A stretch of 64,000 nt of DNA from Hyphodiscus hymeniophilus (Eukaryota > Ascomycota > Leotiomycetes > Helotiales > Hyphodiscaceae). Both the position numbers and the translations under genes were made by a program. Numbering within the stretch: position 1 is the first letter of the stretch; every line of letters begins with the position of its first letter. The notes under the pieces were generated by a model. That model saw nothing but the letters and a program-made list of their open reading frames with translations, did no database searches and had not been told where the DNA came from. Shown in pieces: positions 11,014-21,990 of this stretch. The stretch is taken from positions 1,736,001 through 1,800,000 of the forward strand of contig VNKQ01000008.1 in NCBI GenBank assembly GCA_016508695.1, written 5' to 3'.

Positions 11014-11687
11014 TCACTTGCCCGCTTCTTCTGCATCCCCACGTGCTTCGTACTCTTTCCAAACGTTCATTACATGCTCCTGGCAAGCGTCAGCTTATTA
11101 GTGTCCCTTGGTCTAAGAGGTACCAGTCATACCGGAATATCAATGACCGCTTTTCCATCCTGAATAACAATTATCTTCTCCCCAGCACAACTCCTGGATC
11201 CGTCATCTTGAAATGACTCAGTGCTGAAGAGGCCAAGAATCTCAACTCATCGGCCAAGATAATCTCATCATAATACGCTTTCTTCCAAGCAGGCTCCTGC
11301 ATGATACGTCAGCACCACACAAAACGCCCTGCAAGGGAAGGAAGGCGGGAAGTTTAGGTACTGCTGGTGGCGAAGCTGGACTTGGCTTGGATTTGATGGA
11401 CTCAGCTGCTCCTGCCCATTCGCGCCCATCGAATTCCTCTTGAAGTCCTGCGTCTGCAGTCGTCAAGGGGCCATGAATCTGTCGAATTGTTAGCAGGTAC
11501 TTCCTTTCAATTCTGGAAAGACGAAGGAGACTGTTTTTACCTGGGCATAGTATTCGAATCCGGATGAGAGAAAGTATGGCGCCACAATTGCGCCGTGCTT
11601 CTCAAACCAGTGCGTTGAGAACTCCTCCTGCGTCAAGGTTGGCTTGCGCTTGAGCAGAAATTGGGACAAAGGCTTGATGAGATCCAT
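11014..11687 (-). CDS. EthD-domain protein, four exons, one frame break
   Basis: Small ferredoxin-like alpha+beta protein of the EthD family, often found near oxidative or secondary-metabolism genes; the exact reaction is unknown. Exons in gene order: 11687-11541, 11478-11362, 11296-11133 and 11079-11014. The start MDLIKPLSQFLLKRKPTLTQ and FSTHWFEKHGAIVAPYF are typical EthD features, and AWKKAYYDEIILADELRFL is the conserved second half. All introns are 53-65 bp. In exon 3 the frame breaks at CTGGGGAG (C run 11180-11183 on the plus strand). One added base gives GEKIIVIQDGKAVIDIP and closes the exon, for 164 residues. Read as printed, the frame stops right after the break. The Zn2Cys6 gene starts about 2.5 kb away on the same strand. 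Confidence 0.78.
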
Positions 11688-12157
11688 GTCAGCTACGTTG
11701 AGAGAAGGGAGCAGGATGCCTTGGGAAGCTCAGCTTATTGAAATTTGATGATACGAGAGAGATATTGAGGATTAAATGAAGAGGGAAATGAGAGAGAAGA
11801 AGGAGATGAAGTCAGTATTTTATAGCAGAAACTTCGTTGACGATGGTTGTATGCGTCGAAATGTGTGGGCGGGAGCTAGCCCTCAAGGAGCAACGCATGG
11901 CCCAAATAGGAAACAGTGATCACGACCTGCATGTCGTTCCGCCAATGGAAACCTAAGAATGCGATTCATCGTAGCATCACTCATCGTGATCGTATAATGT
12001 AGATATCGTCCAATAAAACAACAAGAACAGTATTGATATTCAGACGCTCACGGCCACTGTGGGTATATGGCTGATCAAGGTCTATCCACACCACGCGCCC
12101 TCCCAGCTGACAATGTTATTATATCTCTTCCCTTATGCCTCCAGCGCTTGCCGAAGT
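11688..12157. other. Intergenic between EthD gene and Zn2Cys6 regulator
   Basis: Upstream region of the EthD gene and 3' flank of the regulator. Purine-rich on the plus strand near 11760-11810. No gene recognised. Confidence 0.45.
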
Positions 12158-14151
12158 TCAATATCCGCTCCCAGAGGTTGTTGTCTCGGGAGCTTCAACG
12201 TCCCACCATTCTGGCCTGACGGTGCCAGTCCCCGAGGCAGGTGTCCAACCGAAGAAGGTACCATCCTTTCTTAATCTCGGCGCTGGCTTTGTATCCCAAG
12301 CCGCAATGTGTCGATGCTCTTCCAATATATCCGCCAATACAGTAGCCTGCTGAATCCCACTCCGACTGGCAATGGCTCTTAGCCGTCCAATCACCCAATT
12401 CTTGGTTGGTTGTGTGGCTAAATCCATCACGCCGGCCATATAGAGAGGCCAAAGCACGAAATAGCCCCGCGATGCTTCCATGAGCGAAGGCATTCTCTGC
12501 GCAAAGTCCTCCGGGAGGTGTGAGGGTATGCTTGCGAGAATGTCCGCTTGCATGTCTAGCATTGCTTGAACGGATTGCTTATTTTGCTCCTTAGATTCTT
12601 CTTCCGTGAATATAGGCGTGATTGCAGTGGAAGCGGCTAGTAGTTGATCCCGGACTATTTCATGCAGGAGGATCCGACAAGATCGCATCCCGTTCCAGGT
12701 TTGGGCTGCCCAAAAGTCGTTGTAAACATGGTACCTGCGATTCCAAATAAATTTGTCGTCTTCATCTGCATACATAGTTGTGTATGTCCATGATTCTGGA
12801 ACGTCCGCGAACGCAGCGTCGAACTTTCGATCGATGGCTAAAGCTTCCTCAATGATTGCTCTTGGACCAACAATATCACAGTCTCTGACTGCCGCACGAA
12901 AATTTGTAAAGTCAAAGATGACGCCTGATACTTCCCATACTGCCCGGATCGTGGGCATGATGAACTGTTCTGCCAGTTTACGAAACTCGATTACGTGGTC
13001 TGGTATACGTATTGTTCTTTGAACACAACTGATCATGAGATTTGACGTGACCTGCATGAATAGACGTTGTCCAGCTTTTGTCTGGAATTGACTGGGACCC
13101 CGAAGTTTGATCAGTGTCGATGCCCCTTTAATGTGTTCGGTCCAGGCCTCTAAAGAGTGCTCGTTCGAGCCAGCGATCATTTCGAATACACTCAGAATCA
13201 TGACGGAGAAAAGGGTAGTGTCCTTTCGTACATCCGTGGGAGACCGCAAGGCAGCGTTGGTAAGCTGTAAGGCTTTAACATAGTCCATCCTCGCTTGATT
13301 GAATAGTTCTGTTGCATGTACCGAATTCGCATAGCTTGCAAGCCCCACAGCACTTATACTCGCAAGGAGAGGTTCTCCTATATCCCCAGCCATGCATAAA
13401 TCATCCACGAGGTCATGGTTCCTCAGCCACATTGACGAATTCGCACTGAAGTAACCTAGAGCTCGTTCTCCAATAGTGGGACTGAGGACATATACCCCTA
13501 ACAAAGGCTTCGAGAGCCCACCTGCGTGCTTTGAGTCGCCGGTCGAATATTTGGACATTTCTGTCCCTTGCCTCTGTCGTTCAATGTCTTCAACCCCGAC
13601 ATTAGACTTCGATACCGTGGACGCCGTTATTGAGTCTGACTCTGAAGGATCTAGGGAGCTGGGTGAGGGCGAGGATGATTTCGTCCTAGATTTGACCGAT
13701 TCCTGGACCTTGATCTTTCCAATCACTGCATTGTTTTCACTTCTGAACATCAGATCGAGTTGATTGCGATAGCCGGGACATTCTCGCTCTGCCCGAACAC
13801 ATTGACCGCAGGATGGGGTCACTTTATCACACTGTCATCGTTAGCTAGATGCCTATTAACCTGGCGAATAACTGCAAATAGGATGAATGGATAGCTCAGT
13901 ACTATTGAGAGGAAGTAGATCAAGATATCACGATGATACAGCCCAAGAGTCTCACCATCTCACCAGCTTGAGCATTGTCGGTTGCTGGAACTGCTTCGAT
14001 GGTAGGGTCTTGCCAAGGAGAGGAAGCAATGAGGATAAAATAAAATCGACAAGATGGCCGGGGGATAGCAGCAAGAAATGATTGGACTGACTCTGGTCTT
14101 CCTTTGCCTGCAAGAGGCGCATCCCAATGAAGGTTTCCCGCAATAGACCAT
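12158..14151 (-). CDS. Zn(II)2Cys6 transcription factor
   Basis: DNA-binding regulator of fungal type, 577 residues from two exons, 14151-14092 and 13831-12158. The binuclear zinc cluster is split by a long intron (260 bp, 13832-14091). Exon 1 gives GCASCRQRKTR and exon 2 CDKVTPSCGQCVRAERECPG, together the six cysteines with CX2CX6CX6CX2CX6C spacing. A Ser/Thr-rich linker (residues about 60-120) follows, then the long helical C-terminal half seen in this class, including an acidic and aromatic region near PESWTYTTMYADEDDKF. Reading without the intron loses the first three cysteines, which supports the splice. Nearby oxygenase and SnoaL-like genes make pathway-specific control possible, but nothing in the sequence shows its targets. 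Confidence 0.9.
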
Positions 14152-15017
14152 TATGGCAGCAAACAGTAAAAAGATAATGAAACAGACTCTATTGAACTGC
14201 AAAAGACGTTAACGCATGTTCGAGACTGACGTATATATTATATGGGCTTGAGAAGTACATCGATTTCACGATAACATTCCGTAAGCCAGAGACCGCTAAG
14301 GGGCGAGGCTGAGCGGCGAGCATTCGTCACTCCACTGGAAGTGAGATTAAGCTCAACAATACGTGGCGGCGGCTCCGAATGTAACATCTATGGGGTGGGA
14401 TGTTGACTTTGTGATAAGTTGATTTCTGGAATGTCCAAGGGCTGAACGGCTGAACCGTTTTCTCCTGGTGGGTCGGCCAACGAACGGGGTGCGGCCCATC
14501 GTGGCTGAGACGCGTCGCACAATATGCCCGAAAAGAGAGTCTTATTTGCGATGCCCCAGACCCGACATTGCGATGCTTCCTTAATACCCCCTTTTAATCA
14601 AACAATCTCCTTATTTACTTCGTAGTTGAGTCAAGACACTGCGACTGTCTGACATTCTGGTTAACCAGCGTCAGTTGAGATGGGAAAATAGCGCAAACAG
14701 GAAGGACAGTTGGTTGGAGCCGACCTTGTAACATACATTTAATACTTCAGTGACCCCGTTCGACTCTTAGTCATCGTGGGCATTGAAGTCTCCCCTCTTC
14801 CTATTCAGGAAACCAAGATGCACTCGGATCACGTGTCTCCCACTTTCCACCTACTCGAGTATGACCCTGCACAGCCTCGTCCAAATTGCTGGAGATAAGC
14901 TTTTTTTCGGCCCGTGATGGTCGAAACTTATTGCGATTGCCCCGATTGGTCGAAAAGAGGCATAAGACAACAAGATGCGATATCATCATATCAAGTACCA
15001 AGCCAGCGGGTACTCTA
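14152..15017. other. Intergenic, 0.87 kb
   Basis: Promoter side of the Zn2Cys6 gene and 3' flank of the JmjC gene. Only overlapping short ORFs occur. No RNA gene or repeat was recognised. Confidence 0.45.
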
Positions 15018-16724
15018 TCAGTTGAACCAAAAACTCACACTGAAACTAACGCTTAGACTTCGCACGTAATGCCACCAACCAACCGGTATATAGAGACATT
15101 CGCCTTCCTCTAGAACACAGTCCACGAATTCTGCTTCGTTGAATCGCGGAAATCTTGACTGAGCTTTTTCCCGTTCTAGCTCCGTTCCATCCCACCCAGC
15201 TAGTACCCCGACATCGATGGCGCTGGTATTACTCATATCGACTCCTCCGTCTTCTGTGCCTCGTGGGTAGAGCCGTTCACTCTCGCTTGGAGCGTACAAC
15301 CGGACGTATTTGCGACCCACGACCTGAGCTAGGATGTTGTGATATGGATCCGTGTGAAGCGGACTAATCGTGCCGGGAGGGCCTTTACATACCATACTAA
15401 AGTCAGCTTTGCCTAGTAAAATAGAAATTGGAGGTTCCGAGCATGTCCTAGGTGCAAAAGACTCGCGGGCTATTTGTCGAAAGGACAACGCTCGCAAGAC
15501 TTCGAAACAGCACACTCTCCATCTTGAATTCAACTTACCAAACCACGCATTCAATATGGGTTCTTCGAGCTGAGTAACTTCGGAGTGCTTCTTGGCGAGG
15601 GGTGAAGAGAAGTGGGGTGGCGGGGCAGATGTATAGCAGTAGTCCGGAATGGCAATATCCTGTCGTAGGGAAGGGATTTGGGCGAACAGATCATGCTGTG
15701 CAAGATATCCGCTCGCAAAATTAGATTCTTCCGACTCTGGAAGGATGTAGTGGTTCATGAACTCTTTGAAGGGGATGACCTTTTGACCCCAGCCGTCATC
15801 GACATAGCTCCTCCCGATCTCAATAGGAACCAATCGTCGACCTCCGATGGTTTTTGACAACAAGTATTTTGGACTATTCCAAGGTCGCTCGGCTCGCGCC
15901 GGCCAGCTTTCCAGCGCACCACTAACGATTATTGGTTCCGGTCCGATGTTGCTATCTTTGGGCTTGTTCATATGCTTCTCAAAAGCATCGAATGTCGGGG
16001 CTGCTGTACGTGATATCGGATTCGAGACGGGAGGAGCGAAAGCTGAGCTGCAAGGGAAGCCATTGGAAACGTTTTGAAAGACAATGCTGAGCCTGCGACG
16101 TTTCGAAGATCTTTGTTCGTCATTACCGCTGGCCAGGTTGGAGTTGCATTTCTCGAGAAGTTGCAATACGGCGCTGATCGTATCCCGAGTATCAAGTGAA
16201 GTCGGAGGTCCTGCCATGATGAGAGCCATGTCGATAGTCTTGACCATCTCATCTATGGTTATGCCACTTAAAGGAGGAGCCTTGTGCAGTTTTCGAGAAG
16301 AGTCCTTGGAAATCCCCCATATGCCCTGTACAGCCAGGGCTGAGAATTTCAACAAACTCGCCTCTCTGAAGAGATCTCTCCAACAGGCAGGTACATCTTT
16401 GAAGGGAAATGCATAGAACTTTTCGGTAGCCAATGCAATAAGGTCATCAAGCCTATGGATACCGAGTTCGTAGTCGCCAACTTGGTCTGATATCGACTTC
16501 GCCAAACGACTCAGGAGGTCGGCAATCGCCTCACCACATCGAGGGAGAGTCGCCTCCATTTGATCCACGGTTGAGTCAGGCTGGTCTGTCACCACAGTCT
16601 TTAGCCTTTCTACATCGCAGAACTGATGAAGGCACATTCTAATCAACTCTTGCTGAGGAGAATCGTCAAAAGTCTCGAAAATAGAATGCACGTGACATGG
16701 CGTTTGGCCCTCATCAGAACTCAT
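15018..16724 (-). CDS. JmjC-domain protein, JMJD5/KDM8-like hydroxylase
   Basis: Fe(II)/2-oxoglutarate-dependent JmjC oxygenase; relatives act as protein hydroxylases or are proposed demethylases. Exons 16724-15539 and 15382-15018 give 516 residues. Residues 1-235 are helical and unassigned, with a basic SSKRRRLS motif that could be a nuclear signal. The cupin part contains ILNAWFG, then GTISPLHTDPYHN with ligands His405 and Asp407, and GWWHYVRS with His500, ending two residues after SVSFSVSF as in JMJD5. The 156-bp intron (15383-15538) starts GTAAGT, has a GCTGAC branch and lacks in-frame stops; its removal joins WFG to PPGTIS. If retained, it would insert 52 residues just before the iron-binding motif. 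Confidence 0.9.
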   Translation of the reverse strand: MSSDEGQTPCHVHSIFETFDDSPQQELIRMCLHQFCDVERLKTVVTDQPDSTVDQMEATLPRCGEAIADLLSRLAKSISDQVGDYELGIHRLDDLIALATEKFYAFPFKDVPACWRDLFREASLLKFSALAVQGIWGISKDSSRKLHKAPPLSGITIDEMVKTIDMALIMAGPPTSLDTRDTISAVLQLLEKCNSNLASGNDEQRSSKRRRLSIVFQNVSNGFPCSSAFAPPVSNPISRTAAPTFDAFEKHMNKPKDSNIGPEPIIVSGALESWPARAERPWNSPKYLLSKTIGGRRLVPIEIGRSYVDDGWGQKVIPFKEFMNHYILPESEESNFASGYLAQHDLFAQIPSLRQDIAIPDYCYTSAPPPHFSSPLAKKHSEVTQLEEPILNAWFGKLNSRWRVCCFEVLRALSFRQIARESFAPRTCSEPPISILLGKADFSMVCKGPPGTISPLHTDPYHNILAQVVGRKYVRLYAPSESERLYPRGTEDGGVDMSNTSAIDVGVLAGWDGTELEREKAQSRFPRFNEAEFVDCVLEEGECLYIPVGWWHYVRSLSVSFSVSFWFN

Positions 16725-17211
16725 CGTTCATTGACCTATATGACAACCATGGACACTAAAGAATCCCTGGTGGAAAGGAAACGTGCAGAGAGAAAATACT
16801 AGTCCAATCCTCGGTTTTTTACGGATCACTGGAGCATACCAGCCATATAGGACTCGTAATTGGGTATGAAATCGCCTCGTCGACTTAGGGTTGGAAAAGA
16901 AGTGGTTGAAGGCTCTAATCCGAAAAGACAAAAGGTTACAAGGGTATACAAAATATGCAGTGGCACTCGTGGACGATACAGCTCTTGGGTTTGATGAGAA
17001 TCTTGTGAAAGTATCGACGCGAAGGAATTATCCACTTCAGTGCGAGGTCACAAGACGTCTGGTTTGGCCAGCACGTGATATAGGCTTTCTGGGTGCGACT
17101 CAAGATCAATCCGCTCCTGACGGGTGCGTTCTCTTCAACTTTGCGCTAATCATCTTGAACTCGGTACTAACAATCACTATTTACGCGGAGTACAGAGCCT
17201 GCTTCCCACGA
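16725..17211. other. Intergenic, JmjC promoter side
   Basis: No gene supported. A plus-strand ORF from 16891 runs into the antisense of the SnoaL-like gene and has no domain. A CACGTG core lies near 17072-17077, about 350 bp upstream of the JmjC start. Confidence 0.45.
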
Positions 17212-17658
17212 TTAAGCCTCATCGGCTGGTGGTGGCACCAATCCCAGACGCTGGAAGGTACTGGCCGAGTACGCACTATCCAAAAACTCCACGATCCGCT
17301 CGATTTTCTCTCCGGACTCGGTCATGGTCAAAATCCAGACATATTCGTTTGCATAGGCACCCAGCTTGGTGACGCCGCTGCTCCGCATGTGCAAACTGAC
17401 TGTTCGTTGTTCCACATCTACAGTCGGCTGGGCCGCTTCGGCATATGCGAGACGGAAGTTCGTGATTAATGGAATGATGTTCCCGAACATCGCCGCAAAA
17501 TGCTCGTTGGTGCTAGGCGGAATACCGTACGATGCGGGCGCCACGATATGTGTACAGCTTGGACTGCGGACTGCGAGGAGAGATTCAATGGTCCAGTCGT
17601 TATATGACTGAATGAATGCATTGGCAGTCTCAAGGAGTGCCGCCCGAGTTGGTGCCAT
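17212..17658 (-). CDS. SnoaL/NTF2-like protein resembling fungal meroterpenoid isomerases
   Basis: Single exon, 148 residues, the usual length for the family. The fold is an NTF2-like cone. The pattern TANAFIQSYNDWTIESLLAV, RSPSCTHIVAP, LGAYANEYVWIL and IVEFLDSAYS matches the layout I know from Trt14/AusH-type SnoaL-like proteins, which isomerise or rearrange meroterpenoid intermediates in austinoid and terretonin pathways. This assignment is by recalled family pattern, not by a search. The gene is divergent from the FAD monooxygenase-membrane fusion at 18519, with 860 bp between starts, which supports a shared pathway. Other SnoaL-like roles, such as polyketide cyclisation, remain possible. 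Confidence 0.82.
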   Translation of the reverse strand: MAPTRAALLETANAFIQSYNDWTIESLLAVRSPSCTHIVAPASYGIPPSTNEHFAAMFGNIIPLITNFRLAYAEAAQPTVDVEQRTVSLHMRSSGVTKLGAYANEYVWILTMTESGEKIERIVEFLDSAYSASTFQRLGLVPPPADEA

Positions 17659-18518
17659 TTCTCCACGGTGTCGCTAGATTTATGTGTATGGGGGACTTGG
17701 GGATTGATTTGATTGATTTGCTCTTCAGGAGAGGATTGTGAGGCTTCCCGGCAGGACTTGTATAATAATAGTAATAGAGACGAAAATGCTAGCACCAGTA
17801 GTAGCTTACATATAACTTTGTCACGGTTGGTGATACGCACGCAGGCCCCTTAACTCGCCCTGGAAGCATTGTAAGCGGTGAACTGAATATGCGGTAAGCG
17901 CGGTATGCTAGTGCATCAGCGATCTTATCTACTCATCTCCCGGTTTGAGTTTGTATGATACAGTAATACGTTTAATTGTATGACATGGATAGCTCTCAAG
18001 TCTCAACACCAACGTCTTATAATTTGATCATTCGCCGTTTCGTCAATGTGCGATTCACCAATTCAACCTGCCACCATGGTACCTATTCCACTGTCGCAAA
18101 TACTCCTGCTTTAGCTTCTGTCGCCTTTGGGGTTTGCGATGTTCGCGATATTGAGCCGCTGTCCGTTGTGACTTGGAGGCACTTTTTAATGGTCGGGAGT
18201 TTCTGTACCTTGTACTTGTATCTGTCAATGCCTTGATTCGGCTGGAAATTTAAATTCCGGCCCACTCCAGGAACCCATGATTCCATATCAGCTCAGGGGA
18301 CGTATGTGTAGCGCTCACTGGTAGCTGATGTGAGATTCGGCCTTAGTAGGCTATTGTATGTAAGCTATCGTCTGCCAGCTATTGCGGCCCCTACAGATAA
18401 AGAATCATCCGCAACGTTTATAGCCTTCTCCAGATCAGCGCTCTTCGAATACTGGGTCAATATCCGCGGCCGAGCACGTTTACAGAGCCGGGAGCAGCGA
18501 TTATTGCGTTTAACAAAC
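17659..18518. promoter_or_regulatory. Divergent promoter region, SnoaL-like gene and monooxygenase fusion
   Basis: 860 bp between two divergent start codons. Small ORFs at 17976-18286 run in both directions and look like chance. The geometry fits coordinated control of the two genes; no specific operator could be named. Confidence 0.5.
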
Positions 18519-21010
18519 ATGGCGGCCCCTTTCAAAGTCCTCATTGCAGGTGGGAGCGTGGCGGGTATTGCTTTGGCAAATATACTCGAAAGATATGGCA
18601 TTGAGTATGAGCTATTCGAGAAACATGCCATCATTGCACCCCAGCTGGGAGCTAGTATCGCGATGTTGCCCCACGGATCCCGAATTCTTGAGCAGCTGGG
18701 CTGCCTGGATAAAATAGAGTCGATTAGCACACCAGTCAACAACATCACATGCAGTGATCCAAATGGACGCACGATCACGCGCCATCAACTATTTGGACAA
18801 TATTTGGAAGAATTGTATGTCTGGAGCCGAAAAAGGCCTGACCGCCGTCCTCGTGATAAATACTAATGGAGATACAATTCTGTAGAGTCGGACATAGAAT
18901 GCGATTTCTGGATCGGCGCCAACTCATCAGCACCCTTTACGACAACCTTCGAGACAAGTCCAAAGTGCATACGTCGGCCGGGCTGGAGAAAGTTGAAATC
19001 ACAGATTCCGGTGTGTCGATTGAGTTGGCAGGCGGCAAGACGTACAGTGGCAGCATTCTGGTCGGCGCGGATGGCGTGCACAGTCGAGTGCGCCAGGAAA
19101 TATGGCGAATTGCAGATCTTGAAAAGCCGGGGTATATATCGACTAGAGAACGAGATTGTGAGTATAGACCTCACATGTGCCTGAGTGCCGCCTGTTCTAA
19201 TTCTTGGCCCAGCTATTGGGGCCATCTATTGTTGTATGTTCGGGATCTCAACAGGCGTCGAATCTATCAAGCATGATTGTGGATTCAAAGCGTACCATGA
19301 AGGGAGATCCTACTTGTACCAAGGTGGTCCAGAAGGGAAAGTCTATTGGTTCCTCTTCATCAAGACTGAACGTAAGATGATCGGGGCAGATATACGAAGA
19401 TACACCAAAGACGACGAAAAGTTCTATGCAGAGAAGTATGCCAAGGATATTTTGGTCAACGGCCTGAAATTCGAGGACCTCTATCAACAACGAGAGGTTG
19501 TCTCCATTGTTCCCGTGGAAGAATTTGTCCTTGAGAATCCCTTCTATAAGCGTCTAGTGGTCATTGGCGACGCCTATCACAAGGTACTTTCCATCGATGT
19601 TCATGAAATTAAGTGCCAGGAGAGCTAACAAATCAGTTTAATCCCTTGACCGGCCAGGGCGGAAATGCTGCGCTCGAATCTGCGGCGTGTCTTGCCGATA
19701 CCCTTGTCGATGGCTTAAACGTGGAAAACGGTACAATGAACTTGGACGCGATCGAACGTGCCTTTACCGTTTACAAGGGTGTCCGAGGACCACGTGCGAC
19801 GGATTTAATGCATGATGCCGCGATGGTCCAGTCTGCCGAAGCTCTAACAAACCCGCTACTCAGGTTCTTGTGTCTCCATGTTCTGTCGAAGGTTGAGACG
19901 GTAGATTTATTACAGCTAGTCAGTAAGGGAGCCCTTCCCAGCCACAGCCTCCATCGATTACCCGCTCCGAAACCACGAGGGCTGTTGCTCTATCAAGAGA
20001 ACTCCTTGATTAAACCAGCGGAACGGTCGAATATTATTGCTTTGGTCACCGTTTCCATTCTGGGACTCGCTACTTTCCTTCCATACTTGCTGCTAGACTA
20101 CCCTCCACATCCATCCATAACCTCGACCTCAGAGTTGTTGCAGTTCTACAGTCAAGTTTCGAAGGCGGCGATGAATCTGATATGGGTCGTCGAGGCAAGC
20201 CGTCCAATGTCATTCATGAAGCCTATAGGAAGGTGGGTTAATTTCCCTGCCAGTAAAAGATAGACTTACTAACATCGTTAAAGCGCGATCCCATTTGCAT
20301 TGTTAGCTATCTTCCTGGGCTGGAATGTTGTCGCTCCGCTATACTGCATCATCCACATTTTCATCAGCGGAGGACATCAGTTCTATTTTCCAAACCCCAG
20401 AGGAATCGATGTCAGTACAGCCAAAGCCATTCCGATTGCTCTTATTATGGTATATTTGCTGCTAGGGCTGAATACATTTCGCCCGGCTGCTCTGTTCATG
20501 AATGTGGGAGAAACAGCACATGTCTGGTTTCCTGTCATTGTTACATCGATTGCCTGGGTGTTCTCCAGGAACTCTCCTCCAAAAAACACTTCCGCAATCA
20601 CTACCGGCTTGGATTTACCCTACTTGCTCAGATCATATGATGTGACAATCTTCGTCACCAGTACAACACACATCATCATAATGGCCAATATTCTACGACA
20701 GCAACCCCTACAATTGCTATCGAGCCCCTTCTCCTTTCTGGCGAAGGCAGATGGCATGCTGCTAATGCCTATGTCTTTATCGATTGCCGTGTGGTGCCTG
20801 TTCACTGCATGGGACATGAGGAGGGTCAATCTGACAGGGCAAACATCTCTTGGAATGGCATGGCTTACGATGCTAGCTACCTTCATATTCTTGGGGCCTG
20901 CAGCATTGCTAGTTGGTACATGGAGATGGCGGGAAATGGAGATGGAGCATGCGAGGACGACGCCAGTTGCTCGCCGAGAGCCGAATAAAGTATGCCATCA
21001 ACATATATAA
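18519..21010 (+). CDS. FAD-dependent monooxygenase fused to a seven-helix membrane domain
   Basis: Five exons, 18519-18814, 18886-19157, 19213-19583, 19637-20232 and 20284-21010, give 753 residues; all four introns are 51-71 bp and every phase closes. The N-terminal part (about 1-430) is a PaxM-type FAD monooxygenase: VLIAGGSVAGIALANILER for dinucleotide binding, VGADGVHSRVRQ (DG motif), and VVIGDAYHKFNPLTGQGGN (GD motif and FAD loop). From about residue 445 there are seven hydrophobic helices, including LAIFLGWNVVAPLYCIIHIF and AIPIALIMVYLLLGL, ending in a charged tail. Ordinary family members are near 450-480 residues with at most one anchor. The extra domain recalls integral-membrane terpene cyclases (Pyr4 and MacJ types), suggesting epoxidation and cyclisation in one protein; this is inference. 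Confidence 0.88.
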
Positions 21011-21588
21011 TAGCATTAATTTGGAGATTGTAAGGCTGGTCAATACTGTCTACAAATATTTAAGTACTTTGTCCAGGTCGCTCCTGGGCAAAACAAGTAA
21101 TTGTTGGCTTGCTATGATCTAGCCGCCTAGTGTCTATGTAAAGTTAGACATTTTCTTATTCATTTATTTTTGTTTTCATTAAAACCCCACTGAGAAAAAG
21201 AACCAAGGAAAACATATAATCGTAAATATTTATATATATCGCTATGCATGAGCAAGATATATATATGTTTATAGCGTTCTTAACTGGGGAACTTTAATCG
21301 TAAACTAGTATACATTGTTTAAAATTCCCTCAAAAATATACATGATGTAAATAAACGAAATCATGGTGATATATATTCTTGAAACACAAAAAATATAAAT
21401 TCAAAAGTGACTTGATCATAACATAAAAGAGTACTCATTGTGGCATTTTTTTTATTTTTTTTATTGTTTTTATTGTAGCGAGGAGATCAGACACTCCGCT
21501 GCTACATGTAGTGCATGAACCTACCACAACTCCGTCCTGTCTCAACTCCACGTTACACATACGTGAAAGAAACTATACCGCTCTTTAG
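21011..21588. other. AT-rich intergenic stretch
   Basis: About 21120-21480 is strikingly AT-rich with TATATA runs and T-tracts, unlike flanking genes. No ORF or inverted repeat of note. It may be old mutated repeat DNA or simply a 3' flank. Confidence 0.5.
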
Positions 21589-21990
21589 ATGCCGTTTCTC
21601 TTCCGGCCACTTGCACGTAGTGTCTCATTGACTACGAGTACTCCAGCCAGGACACTGTCACCACGTCGAACCTTCACCATGAACTCAACGACACGCTCAG
21701 ACTCGAATGCCGATGCCCATTCCAAAACGCAATCAGCAACCCCCAAAGAGCCACTTGCACTCCCAGAGGCACCGCACGACTCGAATACAGAACTCGACAT
21801 GAGCAACGGTGACACATCGGTGAGGCTAGATCATCTGGGCCCGATGGTTGTTAATGAGGATGGAACATTGAGTCGGATATCAAACTGGGGAAATATGGCA
21901 GATATCGAGAAGGAGAACACTCTGAGAATTATTGGGAAGCGGAATCAGGCCCGGCTGGAGAAGTTGAGAGCGAAGGAAGGAGAGAAATAG
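21589..21990 (+). CDS. Small conserved-type fungal protein, probably mitochondrial
   Basis: Single exon, 133 residues. The first 35 residues (MPFLFRPLARSVSLTTSTPA...RRTFTM) are rich in Arg, Ser and Thr and lack acids, as in a mitochondrial presequence. The middle is a disordered Ser/Asn/Thr stretch. The C-terminal 55 residues form an ordered block, LDHLGPMVVNEDGTLSRISN followed by WGNM and a basic helix KRNQARLEKLRAKEG, a combination I associate with uncharacterised conserved ascomycete proteins. No enzymatic motif is visible. The ATG at 21589 is the first in frame. Confidence 0.7.
   Translation: MPFLFRPLARSVSLTTSTPARTLSPRRTFTMNSTTRSDSNADAHSKTQSATPKEPLALPEAPHDSNTELDMSNGDTSVRLDHLGPMVVNEDGTLSRISNWGNMADIEKENTLRIIGKRNQARLEKLRAKEGEK

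Noticed and set aside
16891..17469. 192-residue plus-strand ORF
   Set aside because: Half of it is antisense to the SnoaL-like gene, and the rest has no domain or intron signals that would make a gene.
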